A DNA stretch of 64,000 bases from positions 17,054,491 to 17,118,490 of the forward strand of contig NC_049979.1 in assembly GCF_000003815.2 (NCBI RefSeq). The letters run 5' to 3'. Position numbers and translations under genes: made by a program. Origin of the DNA: Branchiostoma floridae. Lineage: Eukaryota > Chordata > Leptocardii > Amphioxiformes > Branchiostomatidae. Positions 22,049 through 37,000 of this stretch are shown here, piece after piece (the first letter of the stretch is position 1; each line of letters opens with the position of its first letter). Under the pieces are notes generated by a model, which saw only the letters and a program-made list of their open reading frames with translations, was not told the DNA's origin and did no database searches.

Positions 22049-25000
22049 CTAAGAAAAATAAAGAAAAGCAACTTAAAGTCAAAGGCAAGAACTATGGGGA
22101 GCTGCACATGTAGACAGCATGTATTGACCAAATATTGTACAAAAACATGAAATGATAATTAAATGAAGAAAGACAAGAATACTTGGCAAAATTAAAGATA
22201 ATTTTAACCAAATGGCTCTTAAGAGGGAGTTAGACTGTTAGTTAGAGTTAGAGAGTTAGTTAGCTCAGGTATGAAACAAACAAAAAAAGAAGGAAAGAAA
22301 TTAATCAAAATTTCACAGAGCCCTCACTTAACAAAGTCTGAGTCTGAAGTCTCTTTGTCATCTTCCTTTCCATCACCAGTCTCCCTCTTCTCATCCTCCT
22401 CTTCCTCTTCCTCATCATCTTGTGTCATCCCTTCTTTGTCTGCCTCAGAGTAGTCCTCATCAGAACACAGCACATACTGCACACTGCCCTCTGCCCAGGA
22501 CTGCAGCTCGCCAGAAGCAAAGACTGCATAGATGATAGCACCAAACAGGTAGACTCCTGCAGCGATGAAGAATACCATCTGCCACTCTGTGGACAGCTGC
22601 AGGGAGAAGATGGAGCAAGTTGTAACCTGATGATGGGCAAGATCCTGAAGGCTACATTGACATGTTACCTTATACCTTACATTCATTATTTTTTTCATTT
22701 TATCTATGCTGTGTCCACCACCTCAACATTAGCAGCTGTGCTGAACTGAATAACATTTTATAGATAACTTTATTGCACAACAATTGTACGAGGTACAAAG
22801 TATGGCATCTACATAACTACAGTTCTATAGCTAATAACTAACTAATACAGGAGTTGTAGTATGGGATAAGCTTCTTACAATCATTGGAAGCTTTTACAAT
22901 CAGTTGAGGAGTTTCTAATATCCAAACCTTCTTTGATATATTTTCCTATATCTGCCATGCAGGGATTGTCACATGTCATGATGTATTTGAATTTGCACTT
23001 CAGGTCCATTGAGATAAATCCTTGTGTATAAAATGACAACCTTCTGTATAGAGAATTGCGTATTTCAGAATATTTGGGACATACAATCATAAAGTGATAT
23101 TCGTCTTCAATTAACTCTGGACAGAATGGACAAACCCTCTGGTCGATAGGGATTTTTTGAATCTCCCGGTTTCTATATTTAATTTGTGACAGCTAATTCT
23201 GAGTTGTGTGATTGCCCTACGTATGTCAAGGCTCTTTATGGTTGAAATGTAATTTTCTTGCTTGTAATGCTTGTTCAATGTAGAAAGAGAGTAGAGTTTA
23301 GAATTGGTTCGAATAGAGGAATGCCAATTTTGCACGTATATATCTTGTAAACGTTGTCGTAACTGAGTATTGATTGTATCTATGTGGTATGATCTCGGGT
23401 TCAGCCATATGTGTCCAAAGCCTTGGTAATTTAGGATATTTTTTACGTGGACAATCCAATCATGTTCTCCGAATGAAACAGTATTGTAAGTCTCACGAAG
23501 AAGGGCATCTTCGGGCAAGTTAACTAAGCGATGCCAATATTTAACAAGTTGCATTTCTGCATCAATCATAGCTGGGAAAGTTCCCAATTCTCCCCTGACA
23601 CCATCGTTTGAGGCTTTGGCATGAATGCCTAACAGAAATTTTTGGAAGCGCATGTCAATGACGTCAAATTCTGGAATTTGTTGATTTGAATCTAGGTTTA
23701 TAATTTGGAAGCCGTTCTCTTGTAAAATTTGGCTATTGGCATGACGCAGTAGCGTTTCTTTATCTGTATTTCTTTCCAAACATACAACATAAGTACTATT
23801 CAATGCAGAAGATGTGGTTTTTCTAATGGTAGCTGGAAAGTTATCTTGAATGTCAAGTTTTTTAAGTAAAGTAGAAAAAACCTTTGAGGAGGATTCACAG
23901 ATGTTATTGGTATGAGATACAATGATTCTTATACTTTTAGAAAAACGGTCAAAGCATGTGATTTCTGAACAGTACATAAAGATGGGTTTTACGAATTTGT
24001 CGAATAGATTTTTTCCGAGATTGATTGAAATGTCCTTATTGGAGAATAAAAGAGCCTTCAGTTTGAGAAGTGCTCTCATTGCTTTGGTTTTCAAATATTT
24101 CCTGGCGGTTTTGAATTTTCCGGAAGATGTGAAAGGAATTCCGAGGTATGTATAGCTGTCAGTGATTTCTATATTTTTGCCATAAATATGGAATTTGTCT
24201 TTGTTATTCTTATTAGTACCTTTGCCAAAAACAACTACCTTGGTTTTTGAGACATTGACAGATAGCTTCCATTTCTTACAATATTTTTCTAGGCAGTCAA
24301 TACAATGCTGTAGCCCTTGTTTTGATGATGAAATCAGAGCGAGATCGTCTGCCCAGGATAAACAATTTAGAGATTTTGAGGTTAGGACTGCAGGATCACA
24401 TTTTGTGGGGTCAAAGCACTCAGATATATCATTGATGAATAAATTAAATAATAAAGGACTAAGATTACATCCCTGCTGTACTCCGCATACAGAAGGAAAA
24501 GAGTTTGATAATCCATTATCTAATCTAACTGCATACTTCACATCATTATACATGGATTTTATAATATTAAAGAAATTTCCTCCAATACCACATTGATGCA
24601 ACTTATAGAATAGCCCATCTCGCCAAACACTGTCAAATGCCTTCCTCATGTCAACAAAGCATACAAATAATTTCCCGCCTTTTTTCTTTGTGTATTTGTC
24701 TATTAGAGATTTTAAGATAAAAATATTGTCAGAGGTTCTACATCTTTTCCGGAACCCAAACTGGGTGTCGTCTAGAAGTTTATTTCTTTCTGCAAAGTTT
24801 TGTAGCCTGTTGTTTAGAATGAGTGTGAATAATTTGGATAGACAACTAGAAATCGCTATTCCTCGATAGTTGTCTGCATTACATTTATCACCTGATTTAT
24901 GTATTGGCGTAAGAATACTTGTATTCCAGTTGGAAGGAAAGGTGCCTTTATTAAGTATAGTATTGAAAAGACTTACTAAAGGTTGACATAGATGTTTTGC

Positions 25001-28000
25001 ACCATACTTTAACATTTCATTTGAGATTGAGTCAATACCGGAAGCTTTTGCCGTTTTTAATAATTTCAAACCATTTAAGACTTCCACTGGAGTGAATGGG
25101 AAATCTAACGGGTTTGGGTTATGATCATTTAACTGACTAAGGTATTCAGTGACTGTTTTTTCGAAGATAGTATCAAAACTGTTGTCTTTTATCAAATTAT
25201 TTAAGCTTGTAAAGTGATGTATCCATTCTTCAGATGTTATATTGGGATCGCAAGTATTTTTGTTGTGTTTTCCATTGATTTCTTTGTCCAAATGTTTTAA
25301 AAGTGACCAAAATTCCTTTGGATTGTTTTTGTTAAATTCTTCCAATTTTGATAGAAGGTTTTATAAATACAGCATGCTGGCAATAGGCACTGAGGCACTG
25401 GGCACTGGGCATTTACTTTTCATTTGAAGTTCTGCAATGTGTAAGTCTCTGGTATCTAGAGTGTATCAAAGAGGACTTATAGAAAGGCTTTAGAAAGGTT
25501 TTAATAAGATTCTTCTTTAGGACCTCTGACCTTGTGTTGCACAAGCTGTCCCACCACAGAGGGGCTGACAATTCCAGGGATGGTTGCTATGCAGTTGGAC
25601 ACACCCATCAACAGGCTGGCATACTGTAAAACAACATGTACAATCCATAAAAAGCAAGACCTGTCAACATCCTCCATGACAGCTCATCTAGGTTAATTTA
25701 CTACAGCAGACATCAAGGACAATACCATTACTGGGACAGACAATTGCATTACACTTCTAGCATTTTCCTGCCATTGACAGCAGCTGAGTAGATTCTGTTG
25801 GAACTGATGGTATAACTGTTACAACAGCTTTGCAAGGAAATAGGAAGTCTGACTAAACTGGTTCCTTATAACAGCTACTTGTGTTAGTCAGGACACAATG
25901 GCAATAAGGTACATTTGCCAAACAAATATGGACAAAAACGGTCAGTCAATATTGCTCAATAACACATTCTAAACATTATGCCTAAGACATTAAATTTAAC
26001 ACAATATTAAAAAAATTAAAAGATCTTCATTTTGTTGTAGTTTTTAAAGTGCACAGTAGTACACACAGAAAACAGGGTACAAAAGAGTACAACATTTGTT
26101 CTATCTGTTCACAATTCAACTGATCATGAAATTCTGACAGAAAAGTGAGTTTGGACAAGCAATGCCCCCTATCAGCCATGTACAAACAACAGTTTCATGT
26201 TGACTTGTTTGACTCATTTCTTCCATCTAGTTCTAGTCTCTCTCACATCAAGCTGTGTTTAGTATCTCAAATATCACTTGTTTGTTGGTATTACATTCAA
26301 CTTTGCTCCTATAAGTAGGCACGTACCTAATTTATAAAATTGACTATGATGTCATCAAATTAAAAAATAGAAACTGAAGTCATTTCATTCACTTGCTCTT
26401 TTCAGATAATGATGGCCACCAAACCTCATAGTCTATGCAACAATACGACACCGGCCCATTTCAACCCATACTTAAGAATGACATTAACAAGATTAGCCCC
26501 AAACATCATTGACCTTTCTCCCCAGGAAGCCATCATGCATGACACATTGCATCATCACATACTGACATCATTGTTGGGTAGATAACAATCAGCAATCAAT
26601 TTATGAAATGAAAACATGTTTTATTCAAAACACTTAACAGCCCTGTAGACATGACTATACAACCATGTGCACTTGATATGCAGTAACTGTTATATTCAGC
26701 TCATGTGAGCGTTTGTTGACAGATAACAAATTCATGTGGTTATAAGGCTGCTTTTACAGTGTATGAGAATGTTGGTTTGTAATTTTATGCACAGCATGCT
26801 TGATATGAATATAAACAGTGAAAACAAGACTATAACAACTATGTCAATCATTATTGTAGATATTTGCAAGCATGCTCATGACATCAGTCATTAGAATATT
26901 TCAGTATTTTTCTCAGCATAGTATAAAATGCATGTTTGTGGCAATTAAGGACAGGAGATAACAGTTTCTTCCACATGGTATCAAACAGGTGCAACAAGTG
27001 TGACCGTCACAATATACTATGGACGGTTACTAAATATTCATGGTCAAAAGTGTTGGACATTAAGCCTGCATATCCTTTGTTGTTGGGCCCTATTAGCCTA
27101 CTTCTTTGAAAATGTCCGAGTGATTGCGTGATTAATATTTCATGGAAGGTCAATTTTTAACAGCACACTACCATGATGATACAAAAATGGTTGCTACTTC
27201 CATCTGTTATGGACCATACCCTATAAATAACCTTTCTCCTGTCCTCTCTTGATAAATATAATTTTCACAGCTGGACACAGAAATGAGGTGGCAAATTGCT
27301 AAATCATTATAACTGTATAGATCTATCTCTGAGATAATAGTTGTGGAAGAGAATCTATGTAGGGCATGTATTTTGGGGAACCATTCAAATTTTCCAAGAA
27401 ACTGACCTTGATAAAACAAAGAGATGTGTTCATAAACCCAGAAAATAAATTTGATGCTGTTAAAGTAGCTACAAATAGGTTGGAACAATTCAGGCACAAT
27501 AGAAACGTGTCCTACGTCTTTACTGGCAATCAAAAATGTGTTACATGTAACATTAGAATCAATTGTTTTGTGACATTAACATTTCCTTCTAATCTATATT
27601 GACTTATTCTTACTCCATTAGTGATATTGTCCCAAAATGAATTCAGATGGATTCAGTTTGAAGAAGAATGCACAGAATTGCATTATGAAAGTATGGTGGA
27701 TGTAATCTATGACTTTACCTGTGGGGCTATGTCCAGGTGATTGACACTGAAGCCTGACCATGCCAGCCCTCCCACACCGATGGCAACTGTCAGGCATGAT
27801 ATGGCTGCCACTGCATCATGTGTGAACCCCACAGCTGTCATGAAGATGGCCTGAATCATGAAGGCTGAATGTGGAAAAAGGAAAACTCATTGATATTGAG
27901 CCAAGCCTATCATCACTCACTGTTTTAAATTACTTGACACAAAGACTTGTGACTGTGTCGTCCAGTGATGGCAACCCAGATGTAGCCAAACCATAGCATA

Positions 28001-31000
28001 AACATGGAGAGTGTTTGAAAGAGGGAAGAGTCAGGACAAGTAGGCAGGTGTGCACTGCACTAACTGTTTATGGTGAAAGGTGGCGATCTATTTAGCTCAT
28101 CTGTTGAAAAAGGGACTTGAATCATTTTTTAACACCTGCTCGTATGATGTGTGATGTGTCATTAATCCTGATCATAGAAATTATCTGACAAAGACTTTTT
28201 AATGTGCACTTCCTTGGAGGTTGGATCAAGTTCATTCAAAAGTAATCACATACTTAAGGAAGGGCATATACAGTACGTCATTATTGCTACAACCACTTCA
28301 ACACACTTTCCTTAACCTGTACTCTCTACCTTCAACTTCAAGCTGATTCAAAGTCGGGTTCTACTCTTGACCTGATCAATCTACTGTCCTAACCTGCTGG
28401 GTACGATTATAAGTGGAAATTTTTCTTGTACCTGAGTACTCTCTGTTCACAGTCAAGAGGGAAAAAAACTCTTAAAGAAACACTTTAAAGGCATACTTAT
28501 GACACATTGCTCCTCAATCCTTAAAGATCAATTTTTAGAATCGAAAGTACTCCTCGTACAGAACTTTTCTCAACTTGTGGTTGAGAAGTGAACATTTAGT
28601 TAGACTTACAAGTTTGGCAGCTATAGATGAGGAGAGGATAAAAGACCTCATATTTTTACCTATGATACTTCCTTCCTGTTGGGTAATTTCCAAATGAGAT
28701 GCTTGAGGAACTGTGACTTAGATAGTTAAGAGAGTGATGGAAAAATACTAGTACACTGAAAGAATTCTGTTCATGAGACAGCAGAAAAGTAGCAAGAATG
28801 ATTGTATTTGCACTGCATTTGTTTGTATTTGCATTTGCTTGTCTTAACTCATTGTGGGAAGTCATACATAATCATTGTATCTTCCAAATAAATTGGTCAA
28901 GAAAAGTACAAGTTATGTAATTTCTCTTTATTGTGCTGTTACTTTCCAAGGAGAAAGTCTTATGCAACACTGACTTTACGGTATCCTCATACGGCATGTG
29001 TACTTGATGAGAGATACTGATGCAGCTATCAGCAGTGTAATAGTCTCTTTGATATTGGACAAACATGCGTCATGATTGTTTTGCGGGTAATTTTACATCT
29101 TGTTGAAAGTTTGCCAATTGGCTGACTTATCTGCAATGTAGAAAACTGTGCAAGATGTTCTGGACTAATCCAAACGAAAATATCACACAAAATGAGATCA
29201 TTTAAGTTTTAATGGATGCTGTTTTTACTTCCTCTCAGACATGTCTAATCGCCTCTATTGTTTCTTTGATTCCAAGATGTCTGCATAAAAATGACTTTAT
29301 CGAAAAGTGGGGCTTTAACAGGAAGCCACCTCCCTGTAATAACCTACTGCAGATCACACTGGATGGAAGTCATCAACCATTGTAATGTATTGCTCTTCCA
29401 CTTGCACATTGACTTTTGTGATTCCCCTCATTCTGCCCTTAATCCTGCCTGCACCTGATACAATGGGGCTTTGCATTAAGACCTACCTTGTTCACTTCCA
29501 GAACCCATTCCTGCATCGGCAGATTTCACAGATGGCTTCCCATCAACAGACAACCACTCCTGCCCAATCTCTCCTGCATTAGCCGGGGCGTGGGGATCAA
29601 TAGGCTTCGATTGCCCACCCAGTGCTATCGGACATGTTCCCCCATTGAACATGTTTTCATTTCCCCTCGACATTTCCATTCATTAGAACAGGACCCCATT
29701 AATTGAAGCTTGTCCCCAGGAAGGCATGCTCTGGCTCCCTGTCTCTGCAGTGCAATATCAGGCGTAATTGCCTGTCTTCATCGGACATTTGCCTTTGATC
29801 TTGTAGAATAACAGCATTGATTTTCCCCTCCCAATAAGACAAGTAAAGCAGCGGCTTCCTTGCTCCACCGATATGCAGGAAATCTGCTTGTCAGCATTAC
29901 AGCTGGTCTAAGCGGTTTTTGCTCTGCCCATGATCAATAGCTGTCACCTGGCAGCAGAGTTGCCACTCCTGAGCCAGTTTCCGCTATCTCTCTGCCGCTG
30001 CTTGCCCCATAATTACGACTTATTGGACCCATAAAGAACCAGAGCCCGGGATAGTTAGCTCAAAGTGATGAACACACAAGATTAGCAAACAGCATTAATC
30101 CACTCCTGGCCTGAGTGTGTTACCATCTGGGGAACTTGATTGGATTGTCTTATTAAGGGAAAATGGTTGCTCATGAACAAAGTTCTTGCCCATTGGACAA
30201 CCAGATTTATTTGTAGACGTTCCAAGGTTGAGAAAAAGCCACATTGCACACATGTCTGGAACGTAAGCACCATTTAACTTGATTTACAAATGATAGACTG
30301 AATGCTCTTCCTCCACTGTTTGAAAGAATCTGAAACAATCAATTTTACATTGAGATGGATGGAAGTAACTAGACTAAGCACTCAAGTCTGCAAATGAAGA
30401 ATACAGTGGAGAAAATGTGCAATTCATTTTGAAATACAATCCTATTATGAAAATTCTTTTGGGGCATCCAACTCATTATCCTGACATGTAGTGATAATGG
30501 CTGGACCACAGGAACAAGCTCACTACATCAGCTTTTACTTGAAAGTCTTGTCCAGCTATGTCATGCATGACTAATATTGTTTGCAACAAACTAACATTAC
30601 CACTATCAAAGCATTTGAATTAAGTTAACATTTCAAAGAGCAGGAAAGCTATATGGGTCAATGATTTAATGGCTTACAAATTTCTTCTACATTTGGTTGA
30701 CTAGCCCATAGGGCCTGACGTGCCACAGTATTCTGACATTTTAGTCTAGCATGTCCAGTGATCCTAAGGGTGTGACTGAGAAAGCTCCTGGGTCAAAAAA
30801 AATTTGTTGTTCAATTAAAGTAACTTGACCTATGCAAGTCATAATGACCCCACCGCAACCATTAAGCAACTCTTTCGATCCAGCACTGCAGGTTCCAATC
30901 TGTGGGAACTGTGCAAGGGGGACATATCTGTAGTGTTATCTCTGTGGTACCTTCCAAACACAGGTCTCAAAAGCCTGATACATGGAGCAGATAAGGACGG

Positions 31001-34000
31001 TAGAAGGAAGGAAACTGTAACAGCTGACACAAAGATAAGACTAACATTTCCTGGTACCAGTCCAGTGATGTAAGCATGTTGTCCATAAAGTCTGGTATTA
31101 TATTGAATTGCTCTTTATTTTATGGGACTACCTTACCAGTATTCCAAACAGACTTTCAGAATGCTTGATAAGAAAATTTTTTTGAGGCAAAATTCAAAAT
31201 TCTGATATTCCCCAGGGAGCAAGCATTGAAAGAATGAAGTTTGTAGCAAGCTCCACAATGGTTCTATTTCTGGTCCAGCTAAGAAGTCAAAGGAATTTTG
31301 CAGGTCTATTAACTGTGAAGTGTACCAATTAGTAAGGTTTAAGTACCTTCTTCTCTTCCCTTAACTGAAGTATTTTGTGTTGCCAGGTAGTTGCATGACA
31401 CATCGACTTTTTGATATCACACCTTGGAAGGAATGAGTTCTGCTTTTTTTACCCCTGTAAACGACATTTGGACATTTGTATGTCGTTTCTACATGTAGTG
31501 AAATTGGCTTGTTATTATAACTGGGGTGCTGAAATGCGACAAGACTGAAGTGAAGAGTACAAATGACATAGTCAAATGTAAGACTGAGCAGAAACCAGGC
31601 TCTCTGCATGTTAAATTCACATTTTGATATTTATACTGGATATTGGAACATATTACCCTGGCAAAATGTGTTAATGGAACAACAGGGAGAAGGCTGTTAA
31701 TCCACAAATCTGGTCCTTGATTCTCTCTCTGCACAAAACTACAGGACACTTTTTACTGTTGGTACTAGTATCACCATCAATCATGTCAAGCTTAACTTCA
31801 CCTTGTCAACATGGTTAAAGTGTTTCCTAACAATAAGCTAACTTTGCCTACAGAGAAGTGTTTGTTTGGCCTTCAAACATCTTCCTTGTGTCCCAAAACT
31901 GTTGCCAGAAGTTTCCTGTACTTTCTAATTACTGCAGAGTCTAGGGGCTCACAGATCTTCCTAATTAGGGCAGAGACCTTGTTTCCTGACTTGTGGTTTT
32001 GCCTGTAACCAGGTTTATCTTGATTTTATCCCTGCATGACCTCTGTCATGTACTAAATGACCTCTGTCTTCTAACATTACAAGAAAGAGATGTTTTTTTC
32101 TGTTTTCTCTACTACAGGGATGTGTATTTGTCCTTACATGACCACTTCCCAGCTTGGTTTGCCTGTTCTAACGAGCTTCCCAATTACCTGGTCAGTCCAT
32201 TTGTCCCACCTTGCTTCTTATTTTGTGTTCATCACCCCCAGGATGCCCATTTGTCTCTGTATCCTCTACTCTTCCCTTCCTTAATTTGCTCTCGGCGGGC
32301 CTGCAGTATTCTACTGCTACTCGGGATGCATGGTTAGCATTCTTTCCTAACTAACAATTATCCTCATGTTTCTTCATATCGACAACTTTTTGCCAGAACT
32401 GGTGCCTTGGTAGAGAAGGCAACATTTTGTTGCACAAACATCAAATTTTTGACACAAGCTGCTCTCTGCCTGCCATGGGTACTACCTGTAGTACCCCAAG
32501 ATGACCAAGAAACAAAGCAGCTGAGCAGTATCTATCATTGCTATGTATATGTGTCACCAGTTAAAGGTAGGTGAAAATTAAGCTCAAAACAAAAGATACA
32601 ACTGAACACAGAATAAAACAATCTCCAACGAGAACAAAAAAATACACCGCAAATGAGAGGGCTAATCTCTTTGAAATATCATAGAATGTTGCTGTTGTCC
32701 ATCACTTGGCAAGAAAAGTTTCATGCCAATTAGCCAGAGGGCAAAGTTGGCAGGCAGAGTCTCCTGTGTTCTGGCTCTGACCGCAGAGCTGGCCCACACT
32801 TCCTGACAGTTTCCTGAATGGATTGTTCACCAGACCAATACCAATTGTCCACTGCTATGGCCAACTGGCCCTCAGGTGCAAGGAACGGATACTCTGGGAC
32901 AATCAGCCGTCACTCTTGGCCGCAGTACATTGACTGCGCACATTAACCCTCACGTATTATATATGCCCGGGTTAATAGTGGGTAATGAAGGCTATACAGT
33001 ATAGTGATTCACAAGAACCTCTGACCTTGGCAGAACAGTAAGGGATAATTGCAAGTAAATGGAAGGGAAAATTGAGATTTACCTTGGGAATTTCTTGCTG
33101 TGCCCTTGGGTGCCGTGAGAGGCTTTACGTGAGGGTCGTTTCACTTTAGTAGATTGTGTTATAATTCTTGGGTAGCTGTTACTAAGGGCTCAATCCATAT
33201 GCATGTCACATGAAGAGTAAGCTACATGGATACATTGCTTTCCTCCATGTCTCAGAGACATTATGTAGTGGGCAGTTTGGATTAGTGCGATGCATTTGAC
33301 ATTTGAACGAGGGCAGGCTGAAGAATCAGTACACTGCAGGCCTTTAAAGCTAGCTTTGATTGAAAGGTGATCAGAACAGCACCTTAACATATATACTCTT
33401 TCTTCACAATCACCAAACACATAAATAAAAGTGTTACATATTCCTGGGGGTCACATTTCATTAGTATTCCTAGATAAATCAGTTGCTTAAAATATCATCT
33501 TTCCAACAGCTGGGTATATAGTTAGTTTTAAACTTCCAAAAACTTTCTTTTACTTAGTCAACAAAGTTTTGTTTCTCTGCAGAGTAGATTTTTTGAGATG
33601 TAATAAAAATGATTTCTAACATCAGGAATGGTTTCAACCAGAAGATATTTGTGTAAGAATTGAAAAGTGCAGAATATTTAAGTTCTACAAAAATGGCCAA
33701 CATTAGGCAACTTTGAAGGTATTCATATCTTTCTATAGGTGGAAAAGACTTTATTTTGTCTATATCTTGTAATGCCTCTAAATGCCAAATCATAGTTATC
33801 CTGACAAGTCACATAGTATAATTGTTTTCCGTTGACAATCTAAGGTTTGATACCAGGACATTTCTGAATAATATGCCTTGAATTAGTCAAGGAAGGACCA
33901 CAAGATTCCAGCTGTCAGTAATATTCAAATGGTACTACAACATGGTTATCCACTCAAAAGCAGAGGAACTCGACTTCAAGCTCAAGGCAGATCTTTTCAT

Positions 34001-37000
34001 TACCATCTAGCTTCACAGAAAACAAAGGTAATTAGCCCCAAAAGGACAGAACTAGCCATGCCACAGTGATGGGTTCAGCCCTGGAGAAGGTAGGATATTG
34101 AAACAAATGGGAGGCCAGATAACAGGACACAACAACGTGTACTTTTGTTGGAAGAAGAGGATGATCAATGGACACAGGTAATGAGGATTATATGGCAGTA
34201 CAGGAAGATAAGCAAAGAAAGCTAATAAGGGGATGGGGACCCGTAGCTATCTCATTACATGGTACTCTAAAGCTAGAAGCACGGGTAAACGAGAGTCCTG
34301 GGAACTTGGAACTGGGGCAAAGGCTTATCAAAATACTCGTGTGGAGAAATGTATCCCAGAGGTACTGGCCTGAGGGACTGTTACTTAGGCTTCACAGAAT
34401 GGGAAATTTACACTGGAGAGTCTTGGAGGTTTCCACTGAAGTCAATACTATTACCTGAGGGTTACAATCTGGACAGTATACCTGTAAGTAGGAGACAGGC
34501 CACATATTACAAAACTTCCAACAGAATGATCTGAACTTTTGTAATGAAAGGATTCTCCTACTCTCAGTTATAGCATGTGACTAATTGATGCTGCTGATTA
34601 AGTTTACAGCATGCTAAACGACATATGTTTACATCAGCACTTCTGGTTTCATTGGTCAATTTTCTACACAGACATACTGCTGAAATGAACTCAATTGAGT
34701 ATAAATGACATTGATTAAACAATATATATTACATATGTTCTAGTAGGAAAATCATCAGGTGTAGCTTTGATTTATGTATCATTTGTGTAGGAACATGGGA
34801 CAGTTGCAATGTGTCTGTCCCTGGTGCTGAAACTAAGGTGGGTGAACAGATGAAGTAAAGAATTCTTAGACTAAAACATCTGGAAGCATGGCAGGAAAAT
34901 TCTCTTACTAAAGGGTATTAATTTCCAAAGAGAGCCCCTATCCCTCCCATTGATTAAGTGCCAAAGTCACTGTGGGACCTCCTGCAATGAACCTGACCTT
35001 GTGTGATGCATGTCTTAGACATACCGCTGACTCAGGGCTTCTAAGGAAGGATGCAGTTCCAATGTCCATCTTTTCTGAAATCAATATTGTACACCTAAGA
35101 GGGATCTTGTAGACTGATAGTTGTGTCAGACTGTGTAGTCTTCATTTTTGGCTGTAGGTTCTGCTGTGCTAGTTAAAGCTTTACAAAGCAAAATGTTCTA
35201 TACATGAAGCTAACTCAACTTTTTCTTTACTCCAACAAAGATCTCATATGAGTAACATTGAGCAGTTACCTTGCGGTAACTTCTTTGACTTTTATTTCCA
35301 AACAGTTCTACCCGATAGAATTTCAACTCCCCACTTGAAAACTGTTGACTGTACAATAAGATATAGATGTATATTTGATGACTGATGAAAGCTCATTTGT
35401 CATATAGGTGTTTTCCATGGTCAGTGACAGATTTACCAGCTACAGTAATTACTTCAGCTGACCATCATTTCCTCAATCAATTAATCAATCAATCATACAG
35501 TGCACTATTAATTAAAAGATTGCAGTAAGAACTCCGAGCCCCAATATTCCTTGATTGTGACAACTCAAATTAATCATTGAGCTTAGCTTGGATTTAGCCT
35601 TAATTCGATATAAGCTCAGCTTCACCCACGAATGCACACCTCCAACATGACATCTCCCAAAAAGGTGAGAATACCTCAAAAATCACAGCTGAGAATTGGA
35701 TCAACTCTCTCTACTCAGAATCTTCTTTTTCATAATGTTAGGCAATCAAGTCTGACGTGTTAAGCTCACTAGGTTTGTAAAGAAGGGTGCATTGAACCTT
35801 TTCTATGTGACACTGTTTTTCCTTCCATCATCTATCCAATTTTTCATATAAAACTGACATTAACAAACATCTTTGCCCTACCAGTTACACTAATAATACA
35901 TTTAGTTCACGGGTACTATAGAAAAAAGTATACTTGGCCTGATATTCATTGATATTCATATTCATTGTTATATGGATTTTTTCAGGTTACGTAGTAGAGG
36001 AAGCAGCGAGAAGACCAGTGTACATGTATGATACTGTATGTAGCTATGATAGATCATTAGTCCCCCAACCTTCTCCCCAAGGAGACAATTTTCCCCTACC
36101 ATATGTCATCCCAGATGAGGTGTGAAGGTACAGTCTTAGGGCAATCCTACCTGCCTCATCCCTGCAGCAAAAGTCTCTGCCAAGCCAGATTAATAAGAAT
36201 GTATCACTGACCACTTAATCAGTTATGACTGCATGGAGACAGAAACTTCCCTGATGTAGTGTGAGGTCCTGCAGAGGGATGGATGGAGGGATTAGGGGGT
36301 AAGCCTCCACAGTTTGATCAAGTCCTCCTGGAGACAGCCACTTTCCTCTGGTTGTTATATATCAGGGGAAATTCCCCCTTCAGCCGTCGTTAACAAGGGT
36401 TGAATGTCGTCAGAGTGCACTGACATGGATTTCCCCTGTCCCAGTAGACAAAAGTAATGACCATTTGGGGACAGTTTGGTGAAGTTTAATTCCTGGGTGA
36501 TACATGGTAGGATGTTCTTCTAGTAATCCCTGACCTAAAGTCCATCGAAAATCCTACAATATGAATGAGCAAAGCCAGAAGTGTACAAGTCCATAACTCT
36601 AACCTGAATATGTACAAAAAAACACAAGATGCTACAAAAGCATGGGAAGGTTGGATAAAAGATACTCATATTATCTTAAAAAAAGATAACAAACTTTCCC
36701 CTTTCTCACAGTTTTAATTGCCCAGTCAGTTTCTTCTTAATGACCACTAGGAGAAGACAGATGATATGAGAAGCCATCAGTTAATACACCATGGTAACAT
36801 TAATGTACTGCCAGATTAGAGTAAATCCTGCCTGGCCTTTCAAGACTTCATTAAGGCTGTCACATAGGGATCTGTGACTTAAAGCTTTGTGGCATCACGG
36901 ATGTGTGGGTGACCACTGGGGGAGGAAACACTTCTCACCAGCAGCCTGGGGTCCCAAACATGCAATATACCAGACCGTGGGTTAATCCTCTTCTGTAAAT

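Noticed and set aside
24195..24596. Plus-strand frames inside the LINE
   Set aside because: Antisense shadows of the reverse transcriptase ORF.
32943..32975. TTAACCC ... GGGTTAA pair as a second piggyBac-like element
   Set aside because: Only 33 bp apart, and the bases beyond the first three do not match the termini of the 41.2 kb element.
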